64,000 nt of DNA from contig JACCIC010000035.1 of assembly GCA_018907035.1 (NCBI GenBank), forward strand, positions 372,001 to 436,000, in the 5' to 3' direction. This DNA is from Sycobia sp. Sy_11 (lineage: Eukaryota > Arthropoda > Insecta > Hymenoptera > Epichrysomallidae). Shown here one piece after another: positions 27,025-39,066 of the stretch. Position 1 is the first letter of the stretch, and the number at the start of each line of letters is the position of its first letter. The position numbers and the translations under genes were made by a program. The notes below the pieces were generated by a model. That model made no database searches. It saw only the letters and a list, made by a program, of their open reading frames with translations, and had not been told where the DNA came from.

Positions 27025-30000
27025 TGCGATGAAACTCGCGATACATATATTATCTATCAAGTAGTTAGCGTAGCAGCAGCGGCAGCAGCAGCAACGGCAG
27101 CAAAAGCAGCAGCTCTCTCGCACCATCGGAGAGAGAAGCGACTCGGAGCTTTATTGAGGTGTATATAATTCAACTCAATCGAGTCTTTTCATCTCTTTCT
27201 TCGGCTCGCCGATGTGTGTATATAAAAGTGCCGGGCTTGATAAAGAGCCAGCGCGCGCTAAGCATTCCCGATCTCGTTGCATGCGCGCAAGGGGTACCCT
27301 ATAAGTATTCAGTATTTCAGACTATATATATATATATATACAATGACGTGGTTGATCGCGCGCTACTGTACAAAAGTCGACAAAAGTTGCACGAGCTCGC
27401 GCCGATAATTCGCATCGCGTCGGGGATATTATACAAACACACGGCGGGCTGACTCAGAAATGACGGAAGAAAATTATCCATTTTCGCTGCCAAAGAAGCG
27501 AATAACGCTATTGTTATACTGCCGAAGGTTGACGTGGAAAAATTTATGTATATATATTATAGGGATGGCGCTTGAGCGCGTCGCTCTTTAGATCTTTAAT
27601 GATAAATATATTTATATATACACGCACATACATATATCTTTATAAATTCGATTCTATTCTCGATCTGCAATTTCGCATTGTCTTTGCCTTTAGACGCGCC
27701 TGATAACCGATGACGAGTCGCGCACTTTATCGTTTCATCTGGCTTCTCTGCTTACATATACGGCCATGTGCGCGATTTAATTAAGTTTAACGCGCAAAAT
27801 GAGACGCTCGGTGAAAACGCGCACGAAACAAAAACCGGGAAATGATCTTTAGAAAGCATTGCATGGATTATAAATAACTATAACACAGTTTCGACAGACG
27901 CTTAAAGTCATTAGACGTTGCGAAAGATGAATTCTTATACGAGAATTCCGATGCATTTGATGCTCGTTTAATTATTATTACTGTGGCTATTGTTATTGTT
28001 ATTGTTATTGCTATTATCATTCATACATATATTTATTTCAGTTGAATCTGGGGTAAATATATAGTAGCGTGTCTTTTGGCGAATGGACGCATCGATAGGC
28101 ATTCGGAAAAACCGCAGTCCGATAAACGGCCGATCGTTTAGCGATTTTCCGCGCGTCCTAGAGCATACAATGATAAAAACAGATATGTAAAATAAAAAAA
28201 AAAAAGCAATACTTCTAATCGAGTTACTGATTTGGAACAATGCTGCGACCGAAGTGGCGCGCGTTCGATTATACCGCGTGCGTCGGGACGTCACGTCTGT
28301 ATTGTAATATCCTAAAAGACAGGCCGACGGCTCGTTGCGAGAAATTCAAATATACTAAATTATCGTTTAAACGGCGCGGCGCGTCCGCGCGCAGGTTTAC
28401 GTTACGAAGTTCCTAGTTGGCGTACTTATACGCGCGCATATGCGTATATACGTATGGGCAATGCCCGCATTAGAAGCGCATCGGGGATCGAGGGGGGAGA
28501 TCGGCCCCCGAGCGCATTGCGCGGCGCTCCGCCGTGTCGCGGGGGGCTCTATTTATAATGCGCGCGCGCTCGCGCTCGCCCCGAGTGTCGCCGCTCTCGC
28601 TCTATATAACCGAAATGCATCGCGCATAGTGGCGGCAGAGCCAAGAAGACGAGAAGGAGGCGCGCGAGGCCCGCCGCAGCGCGGCCGAAAGAAAGGCTTT
28701 TATCCACGCGCTTGTATCGCATACACAGGCGCGCGTACACCTATGTAACGCGCGCTCGCGAGTCCCTCCCCTTTGTCCGCGCGGCCACGGCGCCCGATTC
28801 GCGTCACTCCCTCTTGTTGCATACTTTGTCGTCATTTTTCTGCCAGCTGATTGTGAGAAATCCATCCTTTGTGCCCCCCACCCCCCCCCCCCGCCCACCC
28901 AAATATATACACGCAGAGTTCGAATTATAACGCCGCGCGACTGTTCACCGCTGTACAATGACTTTGCGTTTCATTCCAGGCGCGCCTCCAAATATAGTTC
29001 AGATCACTCGGCCGCGCGGTACTCGGCGCTCTCACGGCATTTCCAAGCCAAAGCCAAACGTTCCAGTGCGCCGCATGCTTTATCCGCGCATTTACGTCAT
29101 TTGCCCCAATGAACGTTTCTTTATTCTCCCCCTGAAACGTCTACATTTGTCCAATCGACACAATCAAATTCCTTCCAAGTATTCATTATGTACGCTCGCC
29201 CTCCGCTATTCAAGACATTAAATTAGACCAGCTTCGCTCCTCGATCGCCTCTTATCCGAGTACAATATAATAGATCTGAACAAGTTCGCCCGAGGCCCCG
29301 TCCGAGCTTACGTAATGCTATCGCATATTTAGCTGACTATGAGAAATAATTCATATATACTCTATGTATCTTTAAAATCGAAAGGTGAAGCTTTTTCTAA
29401 AAACTGTGCAAAAGCTCAATCGTTGGCTTCCTGTCGTCGCTAACTCACTATTTACATAAACTTTCAGCATGGGATATTCCTCCGAACGTGTTCTTGCATT
29501 CTAAGTTTTCCTCCAAGTTTTCGTTCAACATTTCGATATGGCAATTGAAGATGATAAAAATGATTTTTGTGTGATAATTAAGACTTTCTGCACTTGCACA
29601 ATGTGCGACGTACATTTTACGCGTAAAAAAGATTTTACGTGTCCATACAATGAACATTTTTGTATAATGAGTTTGCATTGTCTCTCGGTTATCTTTTTTT
29701 TTTTACTTTTACACGTGACTATAATATATTTTTATGAAAATATTATATAAAAGAGAACATAATAAAATTAAAATAGGCATATTTTAATTCACCGACTATT
29801 TTTCTCAATCTATACTTCTGTTTTCAAGATAATTTTTTATATAATTTTTATCAAATTCGCATATCCTTGTCCCAAAATTACATTAATTTCTTTGAATCTT
29901 CTTTCTCAATTTATCCTTCTATTTTTTCACATATAAGATAGTCACTTGCGTCTAGTAAGTACTTGTTTCATGTTTGGGTTTTCTTCGTATACGTCTAGGA

Positions 30001-33000
30001 ATAGATCAACCGTCGCTCTGCTGATGAGCCCAGCAGGTGGTCTAGGGCGAAACGTACATTCCATCAGTTATAATTAATTTCAGTAATTATTTACCTATAT
30101 ATAGATTAGATTAACAAACAGTTAAAAAACTTTGTAATTTTACGTTGCAAATGCTATTCCACAAACTGTTTTATGTAAATATTTATCCTTGTGTTTTTAT
30201 TATAAATTATATTTTCTCTAATATGGGAAAACATCATCACTATTTTAATATTTGACTATTATATAGTCAAATATTAAATCCAGCTGACTATGAAATGCTC
30301 TCGTATTCATATTGTATATAAGATTCTGATTTCTCAGAGTTCACGTGTTGAGAAAAAATTTTTATTTTTTTAATGGTAATTATTTTTAAGGGTATAAAAA
30401 AATTTACAAATTTAAGAGTTGTTAAAGTAATAATTCAACGTTAAAAATGTTGATTTCATTCGGACCTCGTGTATATAATACGAGCTTAACTAGATCTTGA
30501 ATATCCGGCATTTTAGAACTTGAACTTTTATTCCGTAAAATTGTCTGAATAAATATTCACCAATTATAAAGATAGTAGTATAATTGAAAGAATATCGAGC
30601 ACGTCTCTTATAAATGATCTATTTCTAGTTGTAATTAATGAAGAATAATAGTTGTTTATATACAAATTATAGTAATACCACAAGTGTAAAAATTATTTGA
30701 GCGTAAAAAATGACAGTTAATGCAGCTTTTATATAAATTGCATAAAGATTGGTGAATTTAATTGATTAAATCGTAGAATTTTTCGATTGCGTACGTTTAT
30801 AGATTTTACCGGTTAAACAGAGATAGAAGGAAAGCAGAACCCGTTACGAGCTATTACTATTTTATAATTGGTTTTGCTTGACGTACGAGTATAAATACCA
30901 TGTATACAGATACCTTGTACTCGTGTCGTTATACAGAACAGAAATGCGCAGTATAACTATGTGGATGGAAAGTGTCTTGATATTTCAAACGAGGAATGGC
31001 TTGCACGTACATAGTAGCAAATGGTCAAGGCATTTCTGATGACAGCTAGATATTAATCCTGCAGCTTTTTGCTCAATGTTCAGCTCTCTGAATGACCAAT
31101 TAAAAAATCCATTGCAAAACTGTTAATAAAATTGATTTTGCTCTTCATCGCTATATTAATCTCGAGACGTGCTTATTAAATTTTAATTCATTCGGCTACT
31201 GCCATTATTTTATTTAAGTAATGCGCTTTGCTACTTTCAAAGTAGAACTTTTTGCTTCATGAAATGTTTAATCTATGACTTCCAGGGCATGCCCCGATAA
31301 TTGGAATATAACACGTTAAAATGCTTGTAATATCATCGATGCATGGTCTGTTTCTATGGGTATATGATTCCCTACAAATAAAATAAAAGAAATTTGTAAC
31401 TAATTATATAAATTAAATACAGATAATTTTTAAAATAAAAATTTATTTTATTTTGTTCAGAAGATTAGTATTTTATACTTTAAAACATAGATTTATTCAA
31501 ACTATATTTAAAAGTATCCTTATAGTTAAGAATATGAATTTGAAAGTAGATTACCAAAAATTATATGATTTTAAATTCATGGCAAAAAGGAGTCTATAAA
31601 AGGTATTTTGTCATAATTATATAAAAGTCTAGGATACCCATATACTTAAAATGAGAAAGTTGAGCTGTTATAATAGTGCTGCATTAACAGCAGGGATATT
31701 GCGTCAAATTTTAATTGGCATACATTTTTGGAAAAATGTGAAAAAAACTTAAAGTTAAATAACTCTACTTACTCGCGACTGATCTAGGTGTATCCATGCT
31801 GGTTTATTTCTATAATTACATTAACATCCAATTTTTTTTCCCTTTATGCCTTATAGTGAATTTATTACTAGCCGGTAGATTCGAATAACTGGTAAGAATT
31901 CTGCAGCAATATCAGATTGTAAAAAAAAATAGTATGAAAAAAAAATTAAATAGATGAAAGTAATTTGTAGTTTTTGACCGCCTAAAAGTATACACTGATG
32001 AAAACATTGTATCGTAATATAGTCAGTCGAAGTACAGAGTAGTAGATCATCTATAGAATCCATCATTGAAAAACTTTTCATTAGATCAAAAATATTGTTT
32101 TCATTCGTGTACTTTAAAAATATAATAGGAGCAAATACATTAATTTAGAAAGTATCTTGTTTTTATTTAGTACTCTTCTTCTTATTTCTGTTGATGAATG
32201 TAATCGTGATTTACAGACGCTCATGATCGATTGCTTCTGATTAATTCTCTGATGTAGAACTTCTAAATTAAAATAGATTTCAATAAATTTAATGTTAAAA
32301 AAATCTGCATATACATAAAATATTAATATTTAAATATATTCTTCAAATAAATTAATAATCTGCACATAAAGCAATTTATAATTAGGAATTAAAATTTTTT
32401 TTCATACATATAATAAGCATCATAAGTTGTTGTTATCAACGGTTATTGATTTTCGTTGCGTTCCAATCTGATACCGAATTCATGCGAAAGGCGTTATATA
32501 AAAACCTTTAAGAAAATTTAACAACAATTAACAACAATTGAATGTATTTGAAAATTGCAAGAGATAATGTTTAAACCATGATTTAAATCTTTTCTTAAAC
32601 CATATAGGATGAGAATAGAAAAACAAAAGAAACCCAACACTACAACATATACAGCACCGATGCACGCATCAGCACATTTCAACATCCGCACTTAATGTTA
32701 TTAAACATACATTTCTCCAATATTACAAATGTTGATTATTTCTATATATATATATATATATATATTATAATAATAATTCCTTACTCATACTGGGCATGGA
32801 ATCTAAATCTATAAAATATTAAAAAGATATCACATTAGAAAAAAAAGATTTCCTTAAAATATTGAAAACTCGAAAATATATCTAATTCTTTAGTTCTTGT
32901 TTCTTCAATACATTGCATATTAAATTTTCTTTATGTTAAACATAAAGTTTAACTAAAATCTTAAGTATTATATATTATATTAATCACCTTAACAGAAAAT

Positions 33001-36000
33001 TACACTGTCAAAGAATATTTTTCTGTAATATTTATGTATCAATATATTATATATGAAATGAATTTTAATAATTAAACTGTATTATTATTTTAATTTGAAA
33101 TAGTAATTTTTCAATTCATGTATATTATAATCAGTAAAACATTTATTTGAAAAAGCAACATTTTTGAAAAATAAAAATAGAAGAATTCTCGATAATGATT
33201 TAAGGTAACATAAAAATTTACTAAGATTTATTTTACATTCATTTCCCGATACAACCGCTAAAGTATCATTTTAGCACAGTTAATAACATTTTGTTATCTA
33301 AAAGTACATAAGATCCTTTATCCAATTATTTGTTTTTTTTATTAATTTTTCGAAAATAAAAATTTTTATTCTTTTTAGCTGATGGAGTGACATATTCTTA
33401 CGGAGTTTTTCATATAGATTTTGTAAAACATTTCGAATCTACGAATCAGGCAGCTTCGTGGATTACTTCACTTCTAGTTGGTGTTACGTACTGTTCAGGT
33501 AATTAAATAAAACATATTTTACAATCTAATTAGATTTTCTTATTTTCTCAATAAATATGTAATGCATTTATGTATTTTCAGGACCCATTTCTAGTTTTCT
33601 AGTTAATAAGTTCGGTTGCCGTGCAGTAACGATTGCCGGCTCAATTTTGGCAAGTGGCTGCCTCTTAGCCAGCGTATGGGCTCAAAGTATTGTTATGCTG
33701 TATTTACGGCTGGTATTGGAACAGGTAAATAATTATCATAATTGAAATAATGTTCACAGTATATGTCTCTGTTTTTCCCATATAATGGCCGACTAAAAAA
33801 CCTAAGCTTCAGTTTTACCATTTCGAAATTTTCAATAACTTTATTATATAGAAATAATTTTTCATTTGAACGATAAAGATTTTATCTGAACAATAAAAAA
33901 TAATTTTTTGCTAATGCCCAAAAAGGGGATACGATATTAAATTAAAAATAACTTGTCTTTCTTTTTGACTTTATTATAATAGTCATTATTATAATCATTG
34001 TATGCCTTATTAATATTCAATTTCTAACATACATTAGGATTCACTTTTGAAAAACGAGTTGCGAAGGTTAGTGATAAAGATAAATGGTAAGTTTAATATA
34101 AGTAAAATGATAGTATATCAGTTTATATAAATATTTATTTTTTAATTTTATTTAGCTCAACATTTTTATTTAGTCGTAGAATTATATTATTAGTTTTATT
34201 TAAAATAATTTTTATTCGCGATATTAATCAATAAAGTAATAAAGTTCCACATATCGCAATATTGGCTAATATTATTTATAGTTAATAATAATACAGTTGC
34301 ATGGACTACTAGCAATGTTTTAAGTTGCAAAATTTTGCTTTCTTATTCAACGACTTTTAGTAGAAAACTGTGTACCTGACGATCATTGTTTAATATAAAG
34401 AAAAAATTATATAAGTTTCACCGAGATTATTATCTGTACACATAGAAGCACAGATAAGCCAAATAATTATTGCAATAAATTAAGTTCACAAGAATTATTA
34501 GTCTTGTATTATTTGATGCTTACATTAATTTATTAAACTTATTTTTATCAATATATAACTTGCACAAGAGGAAATTTTTTTTCGATTACTTGCAAGACAT
34601 ATAGCCGCTACCATTTATGCATAATTAACAAGAGTAATTTTTTTCAGTACGAAGAAATAAGTCTATTATATATATTGTATTTAGTTCTTTATGACTGAAG
34701 CATTTCTGTATATAAAATTACAATTGATACAAATGATTTACTTTACTCTATAATAATTTTTCAAACTTATGGTCTTGTGCTATTCATTAGAATCAATAGT
34801 AATTTAACGACTTTCCATTCGTTCTATATTACTTAAAACTTTTATGTACACTTTTATTCGCTCGGTCTCTATGAATTTCGAAACTTTAATTTAATATAAC
34901 TTTCGATTCAATAATATTTATATAGAAATATGAGACCTGAAATTGTGCCATTTATCAAAAACATCTGTAGGTCTGGGATTTGGATTGATTTATCTGCCTG
35001 CCATTGTAAGTGTCACTGTCTACTTCGAGAAGTATCGTTCACTGGCGACTGGAATTGCAGTATGTGGATCCGGTCTGGGCACCGTCGTTTTTGCACCGTT
35101 CATCTCTTATCTAATTTGGTATTTTGGAGGATACAAATACGCAATGATGATACTATCAGCGATCGTGCTAAACTGCATCATCTTCGGTATTATGTTTAGA
35201 CCCCTGGAACAGCAGAAGTCTGTCGAATCCATCGCACTAAAGGTTCTCCATGTATTTTACTTAAAATAAAGCGCGTGTCTGTATGTAGTTTTATGCCATT
35301 CAGCATAATTTTCTTGAAAATATATTTAAACTCAACATAAATAATGATAATATAAATTATTTGCACAGCCATATCTGATTAAAAAGTCGAAATCAACTTA
35401 ATTAAGATATATTATAATAAATTAAGATATAATATAATATATATGCGTATACTTTAATAGGACGTAAAGACTAATGGAGATGTACATTTGGCGTTGCCTG
35501 ACGGAGGCAAACAGCTCGACCGGCGTCTTAGCACCAGTCAAGTTGGAGGAAAAAAATATACGAATTCGAAATCCCCTGAAAACGATTCTAACAATATTCG
35601 CCTCGCTTTGAGCCAGCCCATTCTTGTTTTAAAGGATGGAAATGCGGCAAGCGAGCCATTCCCGAGAATCTCTGCCGGAAGCGGAATAATGAATCGATCG
35701 GATGTCTTCTTACGTAGCAGCATTCACAATATCCGTAAACGCTCGTAAGTCTCCATAAATTTCGAAATAACTAAAATCTAGCGTACACATATATAATGAA
35801 ATATGTTATTTCATTTATATATTATGATATATACTAAACAGTAACAATAGGAATTGTTGGATTTTTCAGCGACTCGTTAGCAAATTATAATGAGGAAAAT
35901 ATGCAATTTCGATTATCCTTGAGAAGTCTTCCGAATGGAACAGGGCACAAGGGCATCGATAGAAGGGAATCTGAAGTTGAGGCCGACAGCGCCAATATCA

Positions 36001-36983
36001 TGAAACGAATGTTACGGTTCTCTTTGCTCAGAAATCCATTCTTCATCATTTTCACAATATCAAATTTTTGTACAAGCATCGGTTTCAATGTACCGTACGT
36101 TTACTTACTGGTAAGCCAACGTTACTCATAATATAATTATCCATCGAGTAATGTATAGAAGAAATAAATTAAGAAAATTATTTATGCTTTGACAGCCACA
36201 AGCCATTGACCGGGGTATAGATAAGGACGCCGCAAGTATACTCCTTTCTGTAATAGGAATTGCCAATACAGTGGGGAGAATTTTACTCGGCTACATATCC
36301 GATAAATCCTGGGTCAATCGATTACTCGTTTATAATTTCTGTTTAACTATTTGCGGCTTAGGTAACGCTATCTTTCGTTATAACTATTGCACATTGAATT
36401 TTATTTGTTATTCTAATATTTTTGGATCAACTTTGTTGCAAGCTAACGAATAGACTTAGAAATATTCTTATATCTAATTCATTGATAACAGAACAAGAAT
36501 TTTAAACGATTTGTTAAAAAAAAACTTTTTAATTTTTCAGCTACTGCATTTAGCCCGTTTTGCAATTCTTTTGCATCTTTTGCCATATATGCATCAGTAT
36601 ATGGATTTACGGCTGGCGCTTTTGTCGGTCTCACTTCCGTGTGCCTCGTTGATTTAGTTGGGCTGGACCGGCTAACGAATGCTTTTGGCCTCGTGCTCTT
36701 GTTTCAAGGAATAGCTTCGTTCCTTGGGCCACCTATTGCAGGTAGGGCCATCTTCTCTATCTTTACTGGGTTGATTTAAAATTAAATCGTTATTTTCGGA
36801 CACTAATTTTAGGATTATTTTGCAGGATACTTGTCGGACACAATGAAGTCATATGATCCAGGTTTTTACGTTGCTGGGACAATGATTAGCGTTAGTGGAT
36901 TGATGCTATTTATTATACAACCTATTCAAAAACGTATGTTAAAAAAGAGCGAGCAACTTCAGAGGATAGAAACGATTTCTTAA
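25284..36983 (+). CDS. Monocarboxylate transporter (SLC16/MCT family), nine exons, with an apparent 1-base loss in exon 3
   Basis: Exons: 25284-25446, 33379-33498, 33582-33724, 34971-35242, 35461-35744, 35870-36110, 36196-36361, 36541-36741 and 36826-36983. MCTs are 12-helix plasma-membrane carriers of the major facilitator superfamily for lactate, pyruvate and related solutes. Exon 1 has the signature DGGWGWVVVFASFMVHII; exon 4 has YFEKYRSLATGIAVCGSGLG, the second family motif. Exons 5 and 6 encode the long cytosolic loop between helices 6 and 7; exons 7-9 encode helices 8-12 and the C-tail. The coding sum is 1748 nt, one base short of 583 codons. The frame breaks at 33703-33705, where TATTTACGG replaces the expected TAT-TTN-ACG context before AGIGTG. 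All other exons are intact, so a sequencing or assembly error is more likely than a pseudogene. The exon 4 donor (GTTCTC) is weak. Probable AATAAA at 37123-37128. Substrate cannot be told. Confidence 0.88.
26972..27020. repeat. (AT)n microsatellite
   Basis: An almost pure AT dinucleotide run of about 49 bp inside transporter intron 1. Confidence 0.95.
27073..27110. repeat. CAG/CGG trinucleotide-rich tract
   Basis: A run of CAG units interrupted by CGG, CAA and AAA. Any protein frame through it is an artefact, because the tract lies within an intron with no supporting splice sites. Confidence 0.85.
28370..28960. promoter_or_regulatory. GC-rich block with TATA-like box inside intron 1; possible internal promoter
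   Basis: About 590 bp of GC/CpG-rich sequence in otherwise AT-rich intron. A TCTATATAAC motif at 28601-28610 lies in the plus orientation, followed by GC-rich sequence with AGTGGCGGCAGAG. It could be an alternative transporter promoter or the start of a non-coding transcript. I find no exon with coding continuity to exon 2. Confidence 0.35.
29990..30056 (+). ncRNA. Candidate type III hammerhead ribozyme
   Basis: The segment carries the full hammerhead core in order. Stem III 5' strand TACGT (29990-29994) is followed by the cleavage-site C at 29995, giving the U-H pattern. Stem I is short (29996-29999 TAGG with 30017-30020 TCTG, including two wobble pairs) with a 17-base loop. Then come CTGATGA (30021-30027), stem II GCCC (30028-30031) pairing with GGGC (30045-30048) with AG/CT pairs above, GAAA (30049-30052), and the stem III 3' strand ACGTA (30052-30056), the exact complement of TACGT. 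The first pair of stem II is the required G-C. The weak point is stem I. It lies in transporter intron 1, sense strand. Hammerheads are known in animal introns, satellites and Penelope-like elements; which applies here cannot be told. Confidence 0.65.
30246..30276. repeat. Perfect 14-bp inverted repeat with 3-base loop
   Basis: TAATATTTGACTAT and its exact complement are separated by TAT, about 190 bp downstream of the hammerhead-like sequence. It would form a stable AT-rich hairpin in RNA or a cruciform in DNA. Function is unknown. Confidence 0.8.
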
Positions 36984-37713
36984 AGATAATTATAAATATT
37001 TCGATTTTGATAAAAACGTCAATATTTTTCTGAACTTTCGAAAAATTTGAATTTATCAATATTGATATCTTAGGTATAATTAATTTAATTGCTCTTAATT
37101 TGATTTTATAGTGTAAATGAATAATAAACACTTTTCATTGAATACTGAAGTGTATATGCTTTTATCGTGCAAGTTATAGGAAAAGATTTTAGATTTATTT
37201 TAAGATAAGACAAATATTTTTGAAACTTATAAAAATTTATTTGAAATAGAAGAAATTTTAAGAATAGTTTGTTATACCAGCTGCTTAGTTATTATAAATA
37301 ACTCTGTGATATGAAAATTGTTTGTTACAAAGCAATTGTTAGATCTATACATAATCTGAATGCGAGATGTTGCGATTTTATTTAATCAATTAATATATGC
37401 TATAGAATTAAGAAAATTTTAAAGTAAAGCGAATAAATGAAATATAATTATTTTTAAGGTATGAATGGAGTTTTATTACATTATAGATATTACTTAAAAC
37501 CATGTAAAAAACTCTATAAAAGAAATATAAAATAATTTACTGTAAAATTGTATTGTTCTTTATCTATATTTTCTCATCTTATCAGATATTTGAATTCGCG
37601 CTTTTCGCGCGTTGCATTATACATGTATCATTGTAATGTTTTTATTCGCCGCCAGAGCTCTCCACATTACGGGAGCTGACAGGAGCGTAGAAGTATACGT
37701 AGAAGTAAGCTTT

Positions 37714-37729
37714 CCCGCTAGATGGCCAC
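37714..37729 (+). promoter_or_regulatory. CTCF-like motif
   Basis: CCCGCTAGATGGCCAC matches the conserved insect/vertebrate CTCF core (CC-N-S-TAG-R-TGGC) at nearly every fixed base. It lies between two transcription units in a GC-richer patch. Motif match only. Confidence 0.4.
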
Positions 37730-39015
37730 CATTCCAAGAGAAGAGAAATTGTATTTTGTGTCGATTTCCCATCATATATAAAGAACTTGTAACTAAAAAG
37801 TGAGGTTACGAAATCGCTGCCGTGTACTCGTGACTCGACGCCAGCTGCGGTTCATTTAATAGGAATAATTAGTACCTAAGAGTTTTCGCTATATTTCCAG
37901 CTGGCAGAGATACAAGTTTTCTGAAGTTCAAAGTTGTGTTTAGTGTTCCTTCTGACAAGACTGTATTTTTGTCAATTAAGACAAGAAGAAATTTTACCAA
38001 ACAATTGATCGTCAGCATTATAAATCTGCTAAGATTTGGAAGCAAGTCTCAAGAAATTGTAAGCCTTTACCTTTATTATATTGAACTTAATTTGTGCCTC
38101 TTCCATTCCAACGGCTCGCCAATATGATTAGAATTTTTTATTGGCTTTGTCATTCTCTTCTGATATTTGTTAAATCGTCTCATATACGAGTCGCGTGTGG
38201 CAGAAGACAGCGTCTGTCAACCGAGCCATTAATTCAATCAGATTCAATACTGTATATTAACAGCAGTTCAAACTGTTGAACGCATTTCTCATTTGATTTA
38301 AACATATAATAAGGAAATTTAAGCTCAAATTTTTTTATACAATATGCTTGTGAGACTATTCTGCCTTCTTCCACTGTGCATAAGGTAGCGAGTTGTTAAA
38401 TTACAAAAATACTAGCTTACTATTATAATAAGACGGTAAATTAAATATCGTCAGAAACCGTAACTGTAATCATTGTTTTATCAGGTTTCACTTATATCTA
38501 TTCACAAAAGATCGACAGTTACCCATTGATCAAATCTAATTTTATTATAACAGATTTTTTTATTTTAATTGATCTTAAACAATTGCAGTTTAATTTTTCC
38601 TTTAATATTAACTGATAAAGTCGAATAGGAAAGGAACATAAAGTATAGTGTAAGAGCTACTTATTTTTCTTGCGCGGTATAGTTTTACTTTCGATTTTAC
38701 TACTTTACAACGATGTCTGCAACCTTGACATTTAATAGTTGCATACTTTAAACTGTTTTAAACGCCGGTAGTGGGTAGCGTAGTTAAATGACCTATTAAG
38801 ATACGATCATTAGCCTTTTCATAAGAATTAGTAATTTAGTTTAAATATTTATTAATAAGCTTCTTTGATATTCGAATTACAAAATAAAAAATAAACGGTA
38901 AAATTGCAATCAAAGATAGAATTTTGCTATTTATTTATAGCTTGAAAATATTTCAATATCACGGCCTTTGCATACTGTAATATTATTATTAAACGTCATT
39001 ATTATAAAAAATTTA

Positions 39016-39019
39016 CACA

Positions 39020-39059
<40 letters not shown>

Positions 39060-39066
39060 CACGCAC
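39016..39066. repeat. (ACGC)n microsatellite
   Basis: About eleven tandem ACGC units flanked by ACAC; a shorter ACGC tract recurs near 43466-43510. Confidence 0.95.

Larger units (their letters stand above)
25447..33378 (+). other. Intron 1 of the monocarboxylate transporter (7.9 kb)
   Basis: It starts with a consensus GTGAGT donor and ends with a CTTTTTAG acceptor. It contains two GC-alternating blocks (25487-25498 and 25547-25559), an (AT)n run at 26972-27020, a CAG-rich tract at 27073-27110, ATTGTT repeats at 27975-28020, a GC-rich block at 28370-28960, a hammerhead-like RNA at 29990-30056, a hairpin palindrome at 30246-30276 and a (TA)n run near 32745-32766. No coding exon is supported inside it. 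Confidence 0.75.

Noticed and set aside
37612..38279. Three consecutive 60-codon frames suggesting a small gene
   Set aside because: No resemblance to a known family, no compatible splice borders that join them, and ordinary AT-rich codon use.
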